Shown in pieces: positions 51,201 to 64,000 of a stretch of 64,000 bases of DNA. The stretch's first letter is position 1, and each line of letters starts with the position of its first letter. Source of the stretch: Symbiodinium microadriaticum (lineage: Eukaryota; Sar; Dinophyceae; Suessiales; Symbiodiniaceae); NCBI GenBank assembly GCA_001939145.1, contig LSRX01001652.1, positions 20,001-84,000 on the forward strand, given 5' to 3'. The notes beneath the pieces were generated by a model. That model was not told the origin of the DNA and did no database searches. It was given only the letters and a program-made list of their open reading frames with translations. The translations under genes were made by a program, and so were the position numbers.

Positions 51201-53949
51201 ATCACAAGCTGAATGCTCTCACCAAAGCCCTGAGATAAACCGTATCTCATGTTGCATGTTACTAACTGCACATCCCTCTCCCTTCAAAGCGCTTGTTCTG
51301 GAACATGCTTATCGCGTCAGCATCTGGCCGCTTTCTTAGGGATGGTTGCAAAGCCTGACGACCGTTTTCAAGAATGGCCGAGCAAACCCCAAAACCCTAA
51401 GCCGGACCAACACACTGACAAGTCCTCAGGCTTCGGCCACACCAGATCCCCTCGTTTTGTCGGATCCCGTGCTTCCCTGGCGGCCGCTGAAATGAAAAGG
51501 CGCCGGGGCGCTTGCACCTCAGGAGCTTTGAGCTCAGGGTTTCGTTTCGGTGCAGCACGTAAGATGAGGCGGAAGTGAGAAAGCCCAAGAGGAATAGTCC
51601 CTCATATCAAAAATGCCTGGGCAGGTCGCCTCAGTGCGGCAAGACAGAGGTTTGCTTCTTCGACGTGTCTTCGGACCGTGGTTTTGCTTCTGTCGAGCAG
51701 CTGAGCCACAGAAAAACAGTCGGGCTTAGGCCACAAACTCACAGTGTGGCTCATGAATGCCACATGCAATGGTTCCAAGTTCCGAGCTCCTAGGCTTGGG
51801 CTGTCGGCGTCGTTCTCTGTCCGAATCTCTCAACGCACTGTCCGAATCTCTCAACGCACCCCAAAGAGTGAACACCTCGACTGATGCTTGCCCCAACAGC
51901 CGCGGTGTTTTCGATTCCACTGAGATCAAGCCTAAACCCCAAACCCCATGCTGTATCCACTGTATCCCTGCTCTTATACGAGGGTCTAAATAGCTGCTTT
52001 GCGAAATGCTACTGTCTTGTTCTGAAAGTAGTAGGAAGCAAGGAGGGAGACATTTTGCCAACTCTTGCGACGCAAAAAAGGAACGTCAAAATGCCCTCAA
52101 ATTATTTGTTTAGAGCCCTCTCTCAACACCTCAGCTCTGAGCGCAGTGTGGGGCCTCCCACGAATCGGTCCCTCGGACCGGCTTCGCCCTTGAAAGTTTC
52201 TGAGCCGAAAGCACTTCTCAGCTTAAAGTAAGAACACCCAGAAAGTTAGGGTCACGGGAGTACATTTAAGACGATTTCATGTGAAAGAGCCCCAGGCAGC
52301 ATATCCCTGAAACCTTGCAGTCACAGAGCTCATCGAAATTTGCGAGTCTTTTGTGTCCCATCGTTTCGAGAAGGTTTCAATGACGTGAGCTGCACCCTGA
52401 AACATCTTTTTTGATCTATTTTGTTCACTCCGCGGCTTCCGAATGCTTGATCTTCGGGGCCGAGGTGCCTGAACGAGAACTCATTCTGATCTTCGCTTGG
52501 AGTTTACGGTTGGGGGTTTAAGCTATAAATATTAATCTTCGGGGGTAGCGGCTCTTCTGCCTTAGCTGTTTCGGGATTCGTGCAGAACACACGCCGTCAT
52601 TCCTACAGCCTTGACCCCAATGTGGCTAAGGGTTCTGGGTCAATGGTTCTATTTGCCTAGCTTTACGTGGTATCAGAATCAGAGGGCTCAGCTCTTTGCT
52701 AAAGCTTGTGCAAGCGAAATCCTTGCATGCGTCCGGCACCGGGGCACCTGTCGAGCTACCGCACCGGAGGTGAAACGTTTTCACTGCGACCGCGCGCATC
52801 CGCGTTTCTTCGACCGTCCTGGTTGCCGCGGAGTCTTCGTCCTACATCTGTTCAGGACTAGCAGGGCCGCGATTGCAGGGGTCAAAGGTTCCACGTGGAT
52901 CTGAAGCCATCGATGCGAGACGACGCGACAGTCCTGATGACGCACTGACTGTGGCTACATTGCTACATGTTTTCCGTCACCTGCAGGTAGCCAATAATTT
53001 ATATGATCTATAGATCTAGAATTGAGCTGGGAAGCTGCAACGAAAGATAGCACCAGGACGAAAGCAAACCACACACCCATGGCAACCACCTCTATCATGT
53101 CCCTTGTCGCTGGCCTTGCTGTTACGTCAGTTGACGTTGTCGTTCAAGTTGTGATTACTTCAGTTCTGACCCTTGTGTTTGGTGCTGCGGTGATGCCGGT
53201 GCTGCGACTGTTGGTCGCTGTTAGACTGTTGGCACAGGGCCTGGGACCTTGCAGGGTCGCAGCTGGCCGAGCATCCACTCATCTGAGTCTTGCAGGGATC
53301 GGGAAGGGGCGGAACCGGCAAAGATTTTGGAACACACTGTGGCACCTTTGCTGTGGGTTTTTTTGCTTAATGCTGCCTCTAATTGGGGTTCTGATGCGGA
53401 GCGCGGAGGACTTCCGGCCAGCGAACGGTCACCTGGCCCTGGCCCGGCTGTGATCCTCACATCAATGATACGTTTTGATACATAGTTCAGAAGTTCAGAA
53501 CAGGAGAGGATGCAGCCAGTGAAAGGAGACCACGTATATGCGACATAGCCCGCGGGCTTGACTTTTAAAAGATGGAACTCGGCCACGCAGCGCAGCCAGG
53601 CATGTGTCTGCACATGTCACTGGCATAGAGTACTGCGCCTGACACGGCTGCAAGTCTTCGCAAGTGTTACTTGTCACGCTGGTGGTTTTCATTGCCACCG
53701 GTCATACGCCTACTATGATCATGCGGACTGCCGCGAGTATTGCACGAGTAGTTCTTGTTGTGGTGAGTGATATTGCGAGCAGTGTTTACTGCTGGCACCA
53801 TTCAACTCGTGTTTCAATGGTAACCCTGTTGCGATCAGTGCGATTAAATCAAAACTTGCGACTTGGAACGATGTTGCTGATCACGCCTGCTGTTGCGGTT
53901 GCAACGTCAATCTTCATCATCAAGAACGGCATGCCAATAGGCGGCTGCT
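48241..53949. other. Gene-poor DNA, nothing recognised
   Basis: A 21-bp perfect tandem duplication (unit begins TGTCCGAATCTCTCAACG) lies at 51817-51858. Telomere-like words occur at 49785-49835 and, in the reverse direction, at 51385-51405. A Val/Leu-rich hydrophobic frame at 53022-53453 (+) lies in a GTT/GTC-rich patch and is not convincing. Confidence 0.5.
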
Positions 53950-55540
53950 GCTGCTGTTGATGATGATGATGATGATGATGACGGCGAAACGGCGGTGACC
54001 GTGGTGGTGATGGTGGTGGGGGCGGTGGCGGGCGCTGAGGTGGACCTACGAGTATTTGCCCAGCTCCCCGAGCCAAGCCCTGCTTCATCTTGGGATCGTG
54101 GTAAACATCGTCTTACGGTACATCACATTACATACATGCATGCATACATACATACATGCAGACTTACATACATCCATTCATTCACCATCCTCCACACATG
54201 CATGTATGGTGTGCGTATCCCCAGAGGCTGAACATCACCCAAGAGGAACTCCAAGTTGAGGCCAACCTTAACTGCAAATCTGTGCCTGGCTCAGTCGTCC
54301 AGGGGTTCGTACCCCGGGCTGGGGGATGGTGGCCTCAGAGATCAGAGATTTCTGCGATGGCCCGGCGTCCTGGTGGTCCGGAATGTACGAACTCATGCAA
54401 AGCAAGGAACAAAATTCAGGAGGTGGAGGTTCATTCAGTTCTGTCGGCATGAGGAGTACTGCTACAGGTTCGGATTTCTAAAGAGGTTTTGGGGAAGCAG
54501 ATATCTGTTTACGGTGTCTTGACTACAGTCGGCATCGGCTTGTGACGATGCGATGAACCATGTTCTTCGCACCGGTTCTGCAGGAGGAGCCAACAAGCCT
54601 CAAGGCTGGGATCCTGCTTGAGACTTGGGACTTGAAGGCTGCAGGCTGGGGATTTTCGACGGATTGCGCAAACAATGCCTATAGTTTATGGTAGTTGCTA
54701 TCTGCTTTACCAGCAGCCCAATGGCTGTAGAAATCCAAACAACACTTCAACGCACGGATCCCTTCGATACAGCTTGGTAACTCCCACTTGTATGTTACCA
54801 AAGCATACACCACGAAGCCACAGCAATGGAAGGAACGCCGACGCCACGTGCGGCAAGGCTCCCACCCTGGTGGTCCGGGTGGGCCAGGCTTGCCTCGGCA
54901 ACTTTGACTTAGGGCTTCCAAACTCACAAACTAGCCCTTTTCTGAAACTCGACGGGACACAAATTCGCGTCTTCATGAGGCGCATAGGGTTGCGTGGCGT
55001 CGCTTTTTGGTTTGGGTTGAGGGATTGCGGCATATTATCATTGGTCTCTTTCTGAGTGTTGCCATAAACTTTTGCACCGGGGCAGGAAGAATATTCTGGT
55101 GAACAGGGCATGATGGCGACTGTTCCAGCTTTCTGCGCAGTCGTCCCTGATCTGTACCTGATCTAGAATGTCAGGGTGTCCTCTTCCGCCGCTTGGGATA
55201 GCCACTTAAGTTTGGGGGCGTGGGCGTTCAAGATCAAGGCTTAAACTAGAGCTAGCTCTTATACACACACCCCTTCGGGCTCTGAGCTCGTCCTCCATCT
55301 CGTATCTACGGCCTGCAAAAAACATATATGTTCTCTGCATTCGTACGGTTGTCCTAGGTCGAGACACAACCCTAATTCAAACCGCAACTTCCACCTCAGT
55401 TTGAATTCAGATCCGCACCATTTCCGTCCTTGCCTTTGAACTTTCCCTGCATTTGTCACACGCATCGCACGCGCAATGGTGGTGGTGGTTGTGGCGGTGC
55501 TGATGATGAATCCTAAGGAAACGATCATCAGGGTCATGAG
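53950..55540. other. Unique sequence with short repeats
   Basis: A GAT run at 53957-53980, and a TACA/TGCA run at 54125-54175. At 54287-54315, A-box-like TGGCTCAGTCG and B-box-like GGTTCGTACCCC occur only 6 bp apart, too close for a tRNA. Nothing else is recognised. Confidence 0.5.
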
Positions 55541-55546
55541 AACATC

Positions 55547-56112
<566 letters not shown>

Positions 56113-56113
56113 N

Positions 56114-56154
<41 letters not shown>

Positions 56155-56271
56155 GAGTAGTAGTAGTAGGAGTAGGAGTAGGAGTAGGAGTAGGAGTAGG
56201 AGTAGGAGTAGGAGGAGCAGGAGGAGCAGGAGGAGCAGGAGGAGTAGGAGGAGTAGGAGAGGAGTAGGAGT

Positions 56272-56313
<42 letters not shown>

Positions 56314-56345
56314 TTTTGTAGTAGTCCTCGTCGTCGTCGTCGTCA
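56114..56345. repeat. AGT, GGAGTA, GGAGCA and AGC arrays
   Basis: AGT to 56155, GGAGTA hexamers to about 56212, GGAGCA/GGAGTA to 56270, AGC to 56308, then CGT triplets to about 56343. Confidence 0.95.
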
Positions 56346-59300
56346 TGCCCTGCATCCCTGACCCTATGCTTTTGAAATGCTTTGAACTCCAAACAGCACT
56401 GACAAGATTGAAGGATGCTTCAACATAGTGTGACTAAATTCCAATTTCAAAATGTACGAACTACAACTACAACGCTCGTGGAAGTTGCAGAAACAAGTAG
56501 CTGTAGGCACGGGTGCAGGCTCCCTCACCGGAATGGACACCACACTGTGAGGGTGTCGCAAACAGAATCAGATGTATCATTGACTGATTCGCACTGATGA
56601 CTTCACCTAGCCTGGATGTCTGTAGGAATTGCATGGGCTGATGCTACCTTGACTTCGGCACGTACCACCTTGTGCCCTGAACTGGAGTTCAGGTGTTGCC
56701 CAGCCTTTGAGTCTTTACCGTCTTTCGACTTTCCTTTGCCGGATCCTCGCGCGGGGGATGCAGAAAGCAGGCCCCAGATTCACTTGCTTGCCAGGGGCTG
56801 AAAGCAAAGCAACCGACACGGCTCGCTCTTTTCCACCCGTCCTTTATCGATGCCTTTTCCTTTTGGCATGCCTTTGCCTCGCAGAAGGTATGCGAGGCAT
56901 TGGCAAGACTTAAGCTCTAGAGCCCACTTCCAGACTCGCAAAGACCGCCAGACTTTTGTAAGTGGCGTTGCTGGGAATCTCGACGACCGCCCAATCTGTC
57001 CTAATGAGAAAACCCGTTCCTGTCCCTAGAAGCCAGGTGCAAGAGCTTGCGATTCTTTGGAAACACGTGGAAGCCCTTACCCGCGCACGAAAGCTCGAGT
57101 GTACCGCTGATGAGGCCGAAGTTCCCTGCTTGAAGACTGAAGACAGAACACAAGTAGTGCCTGGGATAGCCGATCAGAGTGCCTGAGTGGTTTGGGCTAG
57201 AAACACAAATCTGCCTTTATCATCCGACATCAGCTCGCCTTTGCTGAAACCTGGCAAAGCTGAGAAGATTTGGTCGGTTGGGGTTCAACTACTCAAGGAT
57301 CAATGAATCAATCGGATCGTCCAAATCCGCGATTCCCAGGCCAGAGAGCCCAACACACACAAACTCGGTACCGAGGACCTTCCACGACGAAAAGCTGACA
57401 GAAAAAGGGCTTCTTACTGTGTTTCAGTAGCCTGTTCGGCTAGTACCTTGCATGCTCCACGGGCTGAGGGGGAAGGTAATTGAAAAAATGACCCACACGA
57501 AGAAAATTAAGAACAGGTCCGTTGCTCGGAAGCTGACTTCGAACTAAACAGGGGTTTTTGTTTTCACCCAAACTGATTGAAACCTTTCTTTCGTCCTTAA
57601 AGGCTAAGGCGCTCACTGTGAAACCCTGGCCCTGACTCAGACAGACTCAGACATGGAATCCGCTTCTTCACACCAAGGCTGTGCCTACGGCTCCGCCTTT
57701 GGAGGAGCCCATCATGCCTGCTTCTCGGATGAAGGCAACCAGTGAAAGGGCTTGTCAGTGTCTCGGGCTTCAAGTGAGGACTCGGGGGGGGAGAAAACAT
57801 CGGGTTTAGGGACTTAGGATCTTGCTAGTAGTGCCATCTCCACCTCGGGGCTTCCATGCTGTGATTTCGGAAGCTCCCAGGGCAGTGTCTCACCAATTCT
57901 TTCTTTCGAGCTGGATTGGAATCGCAGCTTAGGGTTGAGGGTTTCGAGATTTCACATGGCCAAGTAAGTTTCTGTGGCTGGCGTTTACCCTTGTTGTTAC
58001 AATCGGGCAGAACATCGGAGACTCACTCGCCCTAAACCGGATGGCCGACAACACCGTTGGAAAGGAACACCACGGACTAATTTTCAATTTGCAACGACCC
58101 CCTCACGACTGCCAGCCTGGAAGGCCAGCTTTCATATTCTGGCCTGGATGAAGCCAAAGGTGTCCCTTTAATCTATGTCAAGATGTTACGACGGTTGACA
58201 TCACATTTCTCTTTATCACCGATAGCAACAGCTCCGAGAATGCACCAGAAATGGCTTAACATGTTCTGGAGATGGAGTGGGTAGTGCCTTCAAAACGCAG
58301 GTTCGGGGAATCACGGTACTACACGACCCTAAAACCCAAACCCCCAAAAACTGTAAACCTGATATGCTAGATCCTAAACTCTGATTTTTCCCGAGCAAGC
58401 TCCTGCAGTCCCAACTGCCAAGTCCAGGGGTGAAGGGTTTGCTATATGATCGTATGGCCACACAGGAACTACAAGTGGACATTACTGCCTTGAAAATACT
58501 ACCCTGCATTGTACGAGACTGCAAGGCTTGGCAGGGTCCCGCCCATCCGGAAGTCCCACATTGAACCAATGTGACACCAAATAAGCCCTACAACAAGAAT
58601 GCCCCCAGATTGACCTGAAGTTTGGAGTCTTTGAGGCATCGCAGAATGGCATTTTCAGCGATGCCATCATTGAGCTCTAGTGGCCCAAGCAGCTGGTGTT
58701 TGCAGATAAAATGGGCATACATGTAACCTTTACCGGATTTCTGTCGAACTTCGAACCTTGTGACGAAACGATCAAAGGCATCGTCAGGCCCTCGCCCTAT
58801 GTACACCACACGCAAGTCCCGAAGCGCAAGCCGAACTTAGAGAAGCCTTTCTTTTTCCACCTCTGTCGCACGAGGATCATGCTAGAGGAGCAAGGGGCCG
58901 CAGTCGCAGTAGCGGTAAGATCCAGAATGTTCGGCGACTTGGAAAAACCATGTTTGTACATAAACCCGGCGAACTCCCGAGCAATTAGGCGAGGGTCTTG
59001 CGGATTTGTATTACTTGAGTTCTAACTATCTGGAAAATTTGACAAATGACTCAGTTTAGACTAGGTACACCCCCCTTACAACTCCTCGGGGCCAGGCTTG
59101 GCAGCATTGGATTGTTGTCCGGCCGCATCCCACCTGGGCCAGAAGCCCTCATCAAGCTGAGGCCCAACTCTCCAAGGCTTTAAAGGTCCGAGTCTGAACT
59201 AAATCCCAGCCCAACCTTCCGCGCTCCTCCACGACAAAAAACCGGAATTCGGGGCATGTGTTTGGGAAAATACACAGGGGATGCTTCAACCTTTCTGCAT

Positions 59301-60387
59301 TGCTGGATTCGTTGGAAGAGACAGCAACCGCAGGAAGCATGGGCTTGTTCTAATTCTAATCAGGGTTATTCTTTTGAGGAAGATAGACTCCGTTAAAAGG
59401 AATCTCTTAACGAAGGTGCCCTGATCGGTCTGTCAATGCTTCCTTCCGTGACCTCCAAAAAAAAACACAACTCTGGTTCTGCGATGGGCGCCTTCAGGCA
59501 ATTGAATAAGGTCTGGAATACTGCAATCTAGGGCCAGGGACTACAGGGGATACCGTGACGAAGTATTCAGGCCCCTATATCCAGGCCCCGATATCAAAAC
59601 TTAGCAGGGGGATCCGAAGCCCCGCAAAGCCCGTGTAGACTGAAACTCCAAAGCCCCAGCAACCTGGCAGAAACCGTGTTGAACATCCAAACCGACGTCC
59701 AAGCTTGGGATGCTGCCGAGCGGTCCTTTCCCCTCGCGGTGAAGGTGATACTTCAGGTTATCGGACTTAGGGTGTAATCTGCTTAGGGATCATTCTTTTT
59801 TTGCTTCTATCTAGCTCAGTTGCCGTTCAGAGGTGGAGAGGTGGAGAGCCCTATCTTTGCTACAGAGCTGTGGTGCTCTTAGCTCGGAGTTCATATTTCA
59901 CCAGGCCCTTATTGAGTTTGTGGAGGACAGCGATTCCTTCTCAAGTATTAGTAGGGTCTGGGGTTCAGCGCTCTCGGTCCCCGTTCGGCTCCTCTCACCG
60001 ACCTGCCGAACATGGTCCGCATATGGCATGTAGTAAACAGGGAGAAGAGAAGCGCACCAGCACTACATGGAATGTGATGGAGAACAATGGAGAACCTTGC
60101 AACCCACATCAATCATCCCAGAAGGACCTAAGGATCCATATCGAAACTGAACATGCCAGCTTGCTAGTCGGTGCCCGATCTTGGTATTTCTCAAAAAGCC
60201 AGGGTCGCTGGTGTGGATGCTTTGACTCAGAACAAGGACGAAAAGAATCAAAAGCAGCAGCAGGATCAGGACCAGCAACTGCAGCAACTGTTTTGCTGTC
60301 GTTCTGCTGTACGCCTGAAGCTCGGGGCCTCACCGGGCGGGCAAAGTCACAGACTGAGTTCAGCCCTGATAGCCAGGCGCTGCACTC
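56346..60387. other. Unique sequence, one weak exon-like island
   Basis: Mostly short frames. A 16-bp tandem word (CAGGCCCC..ATATC) lies near 59567-59597. CCCTAAAACCC-type words stand at 58322-58345. The plus-strand frame 59801-60529 (242 codons) has no recognisable domain and lies opposite part of the Met-rich island at 60388-60465. Confidence 0.45.
58585..58815 (-). CDS. Possible exon, unassigned protein
   Basis: A minus-strand frame of about 77 codons with protein-like composition: LRVVYIGRGPDDAFDRFVTR, then Glu/Lys-rich sequence with GYMYAHFICKH, ending in a stop near 58585. An upstream in-frame stop limits it to about 58830. I recognise no family. The plus-strand frame 58696-59025 (109 codons) overlaps it and also looks protein-like, so the strand is uncertain. 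Confidence 0.2.
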
Positions 60388-60399
60388 CATCTTCCCGGC

Positions 60400-63300
60400 C
60401 TGCTGCATTCCTCCGCCTTTCATTGCCGACATCGGCATGTTCTGCATGCCTTTCCGTGGCTTGGCAGGGGACTCCTGGAGTTTGTCCAAGTATACACATC
60501 GACTTTCTTTTGCCTCACGAGAAGGCTAAGATATGCTAAGATGCAAAGCTAAGGGCCTTGAGTCACCCTGAAGGCAGTTCTATGTTCCAAATGACTCCCT
60601 ACATGCAAACCTCTGCACTCCAAGCCCTCCTGCCTTGCATGCCTTTGCCAGGGCCTTGCATAAGGTTGCCGCCCTTGCACCTCAGAGCAGCACTTCCGAT
60701 CATTCTGACGTGCTGGTGATAGCCGCTAAGATGATTCGAAATCGGCACGGCGGATCCACCAAGGACGGATATACAAGTAACAATGGAGACACAGAAATGA
60801 CTGAGAGTTGCACCCGGACATGCCTGACAGCAAGGTTTGTACGGGTAGTTTAGGACGCAGCGTGCGCTTTGAGAAGGATATACGGGTAAGGCTTGGTAAG
60901 TTCTAGACTTTGCATAATCCAAAAGCCGGAAATTTCAGGGCCGCTCGTGCTTTGCTCTGGGTGTCCTCAGTAGGACAATCGGAGGGCCTTTGATCGGGAC
61001 CTTAAATCAGGTCCCCTAGCAGGCATCCTAATTCAGCCCCGAGATTGGAAAGTCTAAGGGCGACTGCGTAGTCTTCCCGCATGTGTTTACCATTTCTGCA
61101 AGCTTTCTGCCCAAGACCCGAACACTGAAACCTACGGCAGAGGTGCCGCGGGCCTGGCATGCCGCCCTTCATCTGCTGCATTTGCTCCAAGTTCATCTGA
61201 GGGCGGTTCTGCAGAGAATCAGGGTGGATTATGGTTGTGGGAGTAGCTTTATGTGGAGTCTTATGACGGGTTTCTTGTTTCATCATAGGGTCGACAGTAG
61301 GGGGGAAAGGGGCGTTACTGCATCGACGTTGTCGTGCATCTTTCGACATGATCTCAGGCAAAATAGAAATCTGTGAACATGACTAGTTGGAGTTGTCGTG
61401 CATCTTGCCACGTGATTTCATGGCCAGGTTTCCTAGTCGGAAAGCAGGTATTTCCAGGAGCTGACCCTCCACAAGCTTGACCTGTTCAACAGTTCAACCC
61501 TAGCATTTGAGTTGGCAGCTGGCAGTGAGTGTATCCGTTTCGCGGCGCCGTACGGCAGTCAGAGTGGTCGCTCTGGCATTTGACAAGTCTTTCCAGTTAT
61601 CGCGGCGAGGGCTCTCTCCCTTCTCCAGAAAATCTACAACGAACTGCTCGTGACACAGACGCGCGACAACGAACTACTCGTGACACAGACGCGCAAATCA
61701 ACAGTTCTGTTTTGGCAAGCTTTGGACGGGTTGCCTGCTGATCTCAGGCAAACAGAAATGTACGAACATGATCAGTTGGAGAGATTGGCACAACCTGATT
61801 TGGCCATGTTTCTTGACCCCAAGGTTTCTCGTGCCGCTGCAACATGGTGGTACTCCGAGCGAAAACAGATATACCCAGGAACCAGTCTCTAGTCACAACC
61901 AGGCCCTCTCGCACCGACATGAAACTTTGAGCTGTTCTGGGGACGTGCCATTTTTGCGATGTTGTTGGCTGCCTTCAGCTTCTTTGGGTTGCTGTGTTAT
62001 TTTTCTGGTAGCTTCTGTTGACCTCCCTGGATATTTCGACCTGCTGGAAGCAAATGTGCAGTAACACCCCTTGCCTCCGCTCCGACTGTATTGTTACAGG
62101 GGCATCAGGCGAGCAACGCCCCATGCGATCCAATGAGAAGATCTGCATTTAACATCCGCATCAACACCGTCGTTGGCATTGTTGCCTTTGCTGTTACTGC
62201 TTTCAGGAGTAGTCGTGGTGGTTGTCGTAGGAATCAGAAACCCTGATTCTGACAAAACTTAGGCTGAGTCACTTCGAAACTCTACAGTCTAGGGCTTCGC
62301 TTTAAGATTGGGGAAGATCGGAAAGCCCTTTTCCCAACACGACTCGTCCTGCATCCCTTGGCAGCCACAGCCGCCACAGGCAGATTGCCTAGCACCGTGA
62401 CAAGATGTGACAAGAGTCTTGGGCGTCCGAACTCTGAGGTGCGGGGTGCCGTTGTGGAAGGACAAAGCTAGCAAGAAAACTCCAAAAGCTGATGGTGTCC
62501 TGCGAATTCTAAAGCTTGCACATGCCCATGAAAAGGTCACCGGCAAACACCCTGCAACGCATGTAATTGTGAAGTCTCTGGAAAGCTTGTCCAGCGATTC
62601 AAGAATGCTCTGGAGATCTGGTATGACAACTCTTCTCCCATAAGCAATCTGAGAGTACCAGCCGCCGCAGCTTCGTGGTCATACCCACACCCCCAAACGC
62701 TGTGCAGACGGAAGGTTCACAAAGTATTTCATCAGACTCATCTTTGGGTGTTTGCCCTGCGGACTCTAAACACCTCAGCACATCATTGGGTCCCTGCCTC
62801 CATGCCCTCGTGTGTAAGACGGAGGGCTCGTGATTCAAGGTTCCAAGTGTTTCAATCGTCACGTGGGTTTTAAGCCGCGAAAAGACAAGGGCAAAGATTG
62901 CAAGGGCGATCCCGAGCCGTGGCCTCTGCAGCGCCTGCATCTGCACTTGATTCAGATGCTGTGCCTGGTCTGGAGATAAGCCTCGGAAGTCACGAAGATC
63001 ATGGGGTTCCGAAAGGAGTGGTCCTTTTTTGTCGCAGTGCGTGTGAGTCCTTAGAGCTATGCCAACCGGTGACTCCGCCTCGGTGATGGGTGATGCTTGC
63101 AGAAGACCCTAAATCTTCCTGAATTCCACAGAATCCCGGTCGTCCTGCCACCTCCCAGGAATCCTAAACCTGCCGATACCCTGATTCGACCTCACTCAAG
63201 TGCACAGAGCCGAAGGTCTACAAACTCGAAGAGCAGGTCACCGAGTTCGTGGCCCATTCCTCCACAGCCCCCCATTCCTCCACCCATGCAGCCTTGATCA

Positions 63301-63808
63301 AACTTCTGGGCCCGTGTGGGAACACTAATTCGGGGGTCCGGGTCCTTACGTTATGCTCGTGAGAAGACCCGCGGATCCTGCTGTGGTGTGGAGCAGACTT
63401 TCGATTACAATCACACTTTCCACAATCTCGCGCTGGCGCCGACTTCAGTGCAAAGTCCAGTACCGCCAAATCGGGTGAAGTCGCAAAATTCTTGGGCCAC
63501 ACCATTCAGTTCCTCTAACCTCCTCCTTGGTGTGGTCTCGAAATCCCAGCCTTTGCGCTCCGGCAGTGCCGTGCTTGTTTTGGGTGCGCATCGTCTTCGG
63601 GCTGCAGTTCTCCCGCTACACATTTTGGCGATGACTCGTGTGCACCGCAAACATTGCACTCCCGCCACAGTGCACACCGTGATCTGTCGCGTGTGGTGCC
63701 TCGGTGTGGTGCGCATTTTGGACCCTTCTGAAATTGTCTTGGAGGCTCCGGGCCTTGCCCGGACCGCTTGGCGGCTTGGGCGGCTTGGGCGGCTTGGATG
63801 CTTTCTTC
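60400..63808 (-). CDS. Candidate multi-exon gene, Met/Gln/Gly-rich protein (partial model)
   Basis: Seven minus-strand islands, in order: 63808-63754 (EESIQAAQAAQAAKRSGQ), 63292-63242 (CMGGGMGGCGGMGHEL), 62969-62924 (QAQHLNQVQMQALQ), 62388-62349 (QSACGGCGCQGMQ), 61208-61147 (NRPQMNLEQMQQMKGGMPGP), 60680-60634 (CKGGNLMQGPGKGMQ), 60449-60400 (MQNMPMSAMKGGGMQQ). Each follows an AG and precedes GC, GT, GC, GA, GC, GC and GC respectively. Codon phases join at all six junctions, giving bridging residues G, D, R, none, R, G. Introns would be about 180-1140 bp. Dinoflagellates are known to accept GC and GA donors. The composition resembles no single family I can name; Met/Gly-rich tails occur, for example, at the C terminus of SRP54. 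The sites were picked by eye, the 5' and 3' ends are unknown, and exons may be missing between islands. Confidence 0.35.
61349..61392. repeat. Diverged dispersed duplicate (copy 1)
   Basis: TGATCTCAGGCAAAATAGAA and the bases up to 61392 match 61739-61781 with several substitutions and one small indel. Weaker similarity continues for about 40 bp on the right. The words GTTGTCGTGCATCTT before (61329) and after (61393) copy 1 add a second, 64-bp-period duplication. Confidence 0.7.
61636..61694. repeat. 30-bp tandem duplication
   Basis: Two adjacent copies of a 30-bp unit beginning ACAACGAACTGCTCG, with one G/A difference (copy 2 is one base short). Confidence 0.9.
61739..61781. repeat. Diverged dispersed duplicate (copy 2)
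   Basis: Partner of 61349-61392. On the plus strand this copy lies in an 80-codon frame (61650-61892) reading LDGLPADLRQTEMYEHDQLE, then FLDPKVS and TWWYSE. The frame may derive from a transposase but I cannot assign it. Confidence 0.65.
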
Positions 63809-64000
63809 CTGTTCCGAGGTCTACGCCGGCATACATGCAGGTACCATAATCAGGCAGCAGCTCACTTACTCCACCAGTAACTAGAGTCACTAGAGGATCT
63901 GAGCCCTCTGCGGTTCCGATAATTTTGTGGTTTAGATGTGTTGGGCGCTACTCACGCCACGACTGAACAGTCGTTTGTATCAAACCTGGCGTGGCAGCAC
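63809..64000. other. Window edge, nothing further recognised
   Basis: Would lie upstream of the candidate Met/Gln/Gly-rich gene on the minus strand. No start region or further island is evident. Confidence 0.4.

Noticed and set aside
53022-53453. Hydrophobic Val/Leu-rich frame resembling a membrane protein
   Set aside because: The hydrophobicity comes from a GTT/GTC-rich patch. Similar patches at 9363-9617 and 53664-53960 give the same artefact.
54287-54315. A-box and B-box words suggesting a tRNA gene
   Set aside because: The boxes are only 6 bp apart and no acceptor or anticodon stem can be drawn.
61650-61892. Possible hAT-type transposase C terminus (FLDPKVS, TWWYSE)
   Set aside because: The resemblance is limited to a few residues and the frame is only 80 codons long.

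Overview
This window looks like nuclear DNA of a dinoflagellate, most likely a Symbiodiniaceae or Suessiales type genome. Four things point that way. Two retroelement fragments at 39.9-43.6 kb have the reverse-transcriptase and RNase H block order I associate with dinoflagellate non-LTR elements. Telomere-like TTTAGGG words recur in degenerate form. Compound trinucleotide and (TA)n microsatellites are very abundant. Candidate splice sites use GC and GA donors as well as GT. There is no operon structure, no rRNA and no intact tRNA. The assignment rests on reading, not on a database search; I put it at about 0.75.

Layout. 0-38 kb is gene-poor: no recognisable protein, but a degenerate telomere-like array (3.55-4.36 kb), trinucleotide arrays (6.0-7.3, 9.85-10.05, 26.1, 33.3 kb), an inverted pair of 21-bp A/T-rich arrays (8.0-8.2 kb), a tRNA-Ile-like SINE-type relic (13.4-13.65 kb), a 20-bp minisatellite (15.6 kb) and a long foldback hairpin (22.0 kb). 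At 38.5-39.2 kb a tetranucleotide array with an assembly gap is bracketed by two copies of the same unique-sequence frame. At 39.9-41.8 kb, minus strand, lies a frameshifted non-LTR reverse transcriptase with a destroyed YxDD box. Back to back with it on the plus strand (42.1-43.6 kb) is an intact 494-codon frame with a CCHC zinc motif, an RNase H domain with all acidic residues, and about 230 residues I cannot assign. 45.4-46.5 kb is CAGA/CA, ATTC and CCATT arrays. 55.5-56.3 kb is a trinucleotide block holding 49 perfect CTGTTG copies.

The best candidate for an undescribed host gene is on the minus strand at 63.8-60.4 kb. Seven exon-sized islands, 40-62 bp each, encode Met/Gln/Gly/Cys-rich peptide, each is flanked by AG at its 5' side and GC, GT or GA at its 3' side, and the reading phases join across all seven. 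I chose the sites by eye, so this is a testable model, not a proven gene. The rest of the window holds only short open frames of the number expected by chance at about 50% GC.
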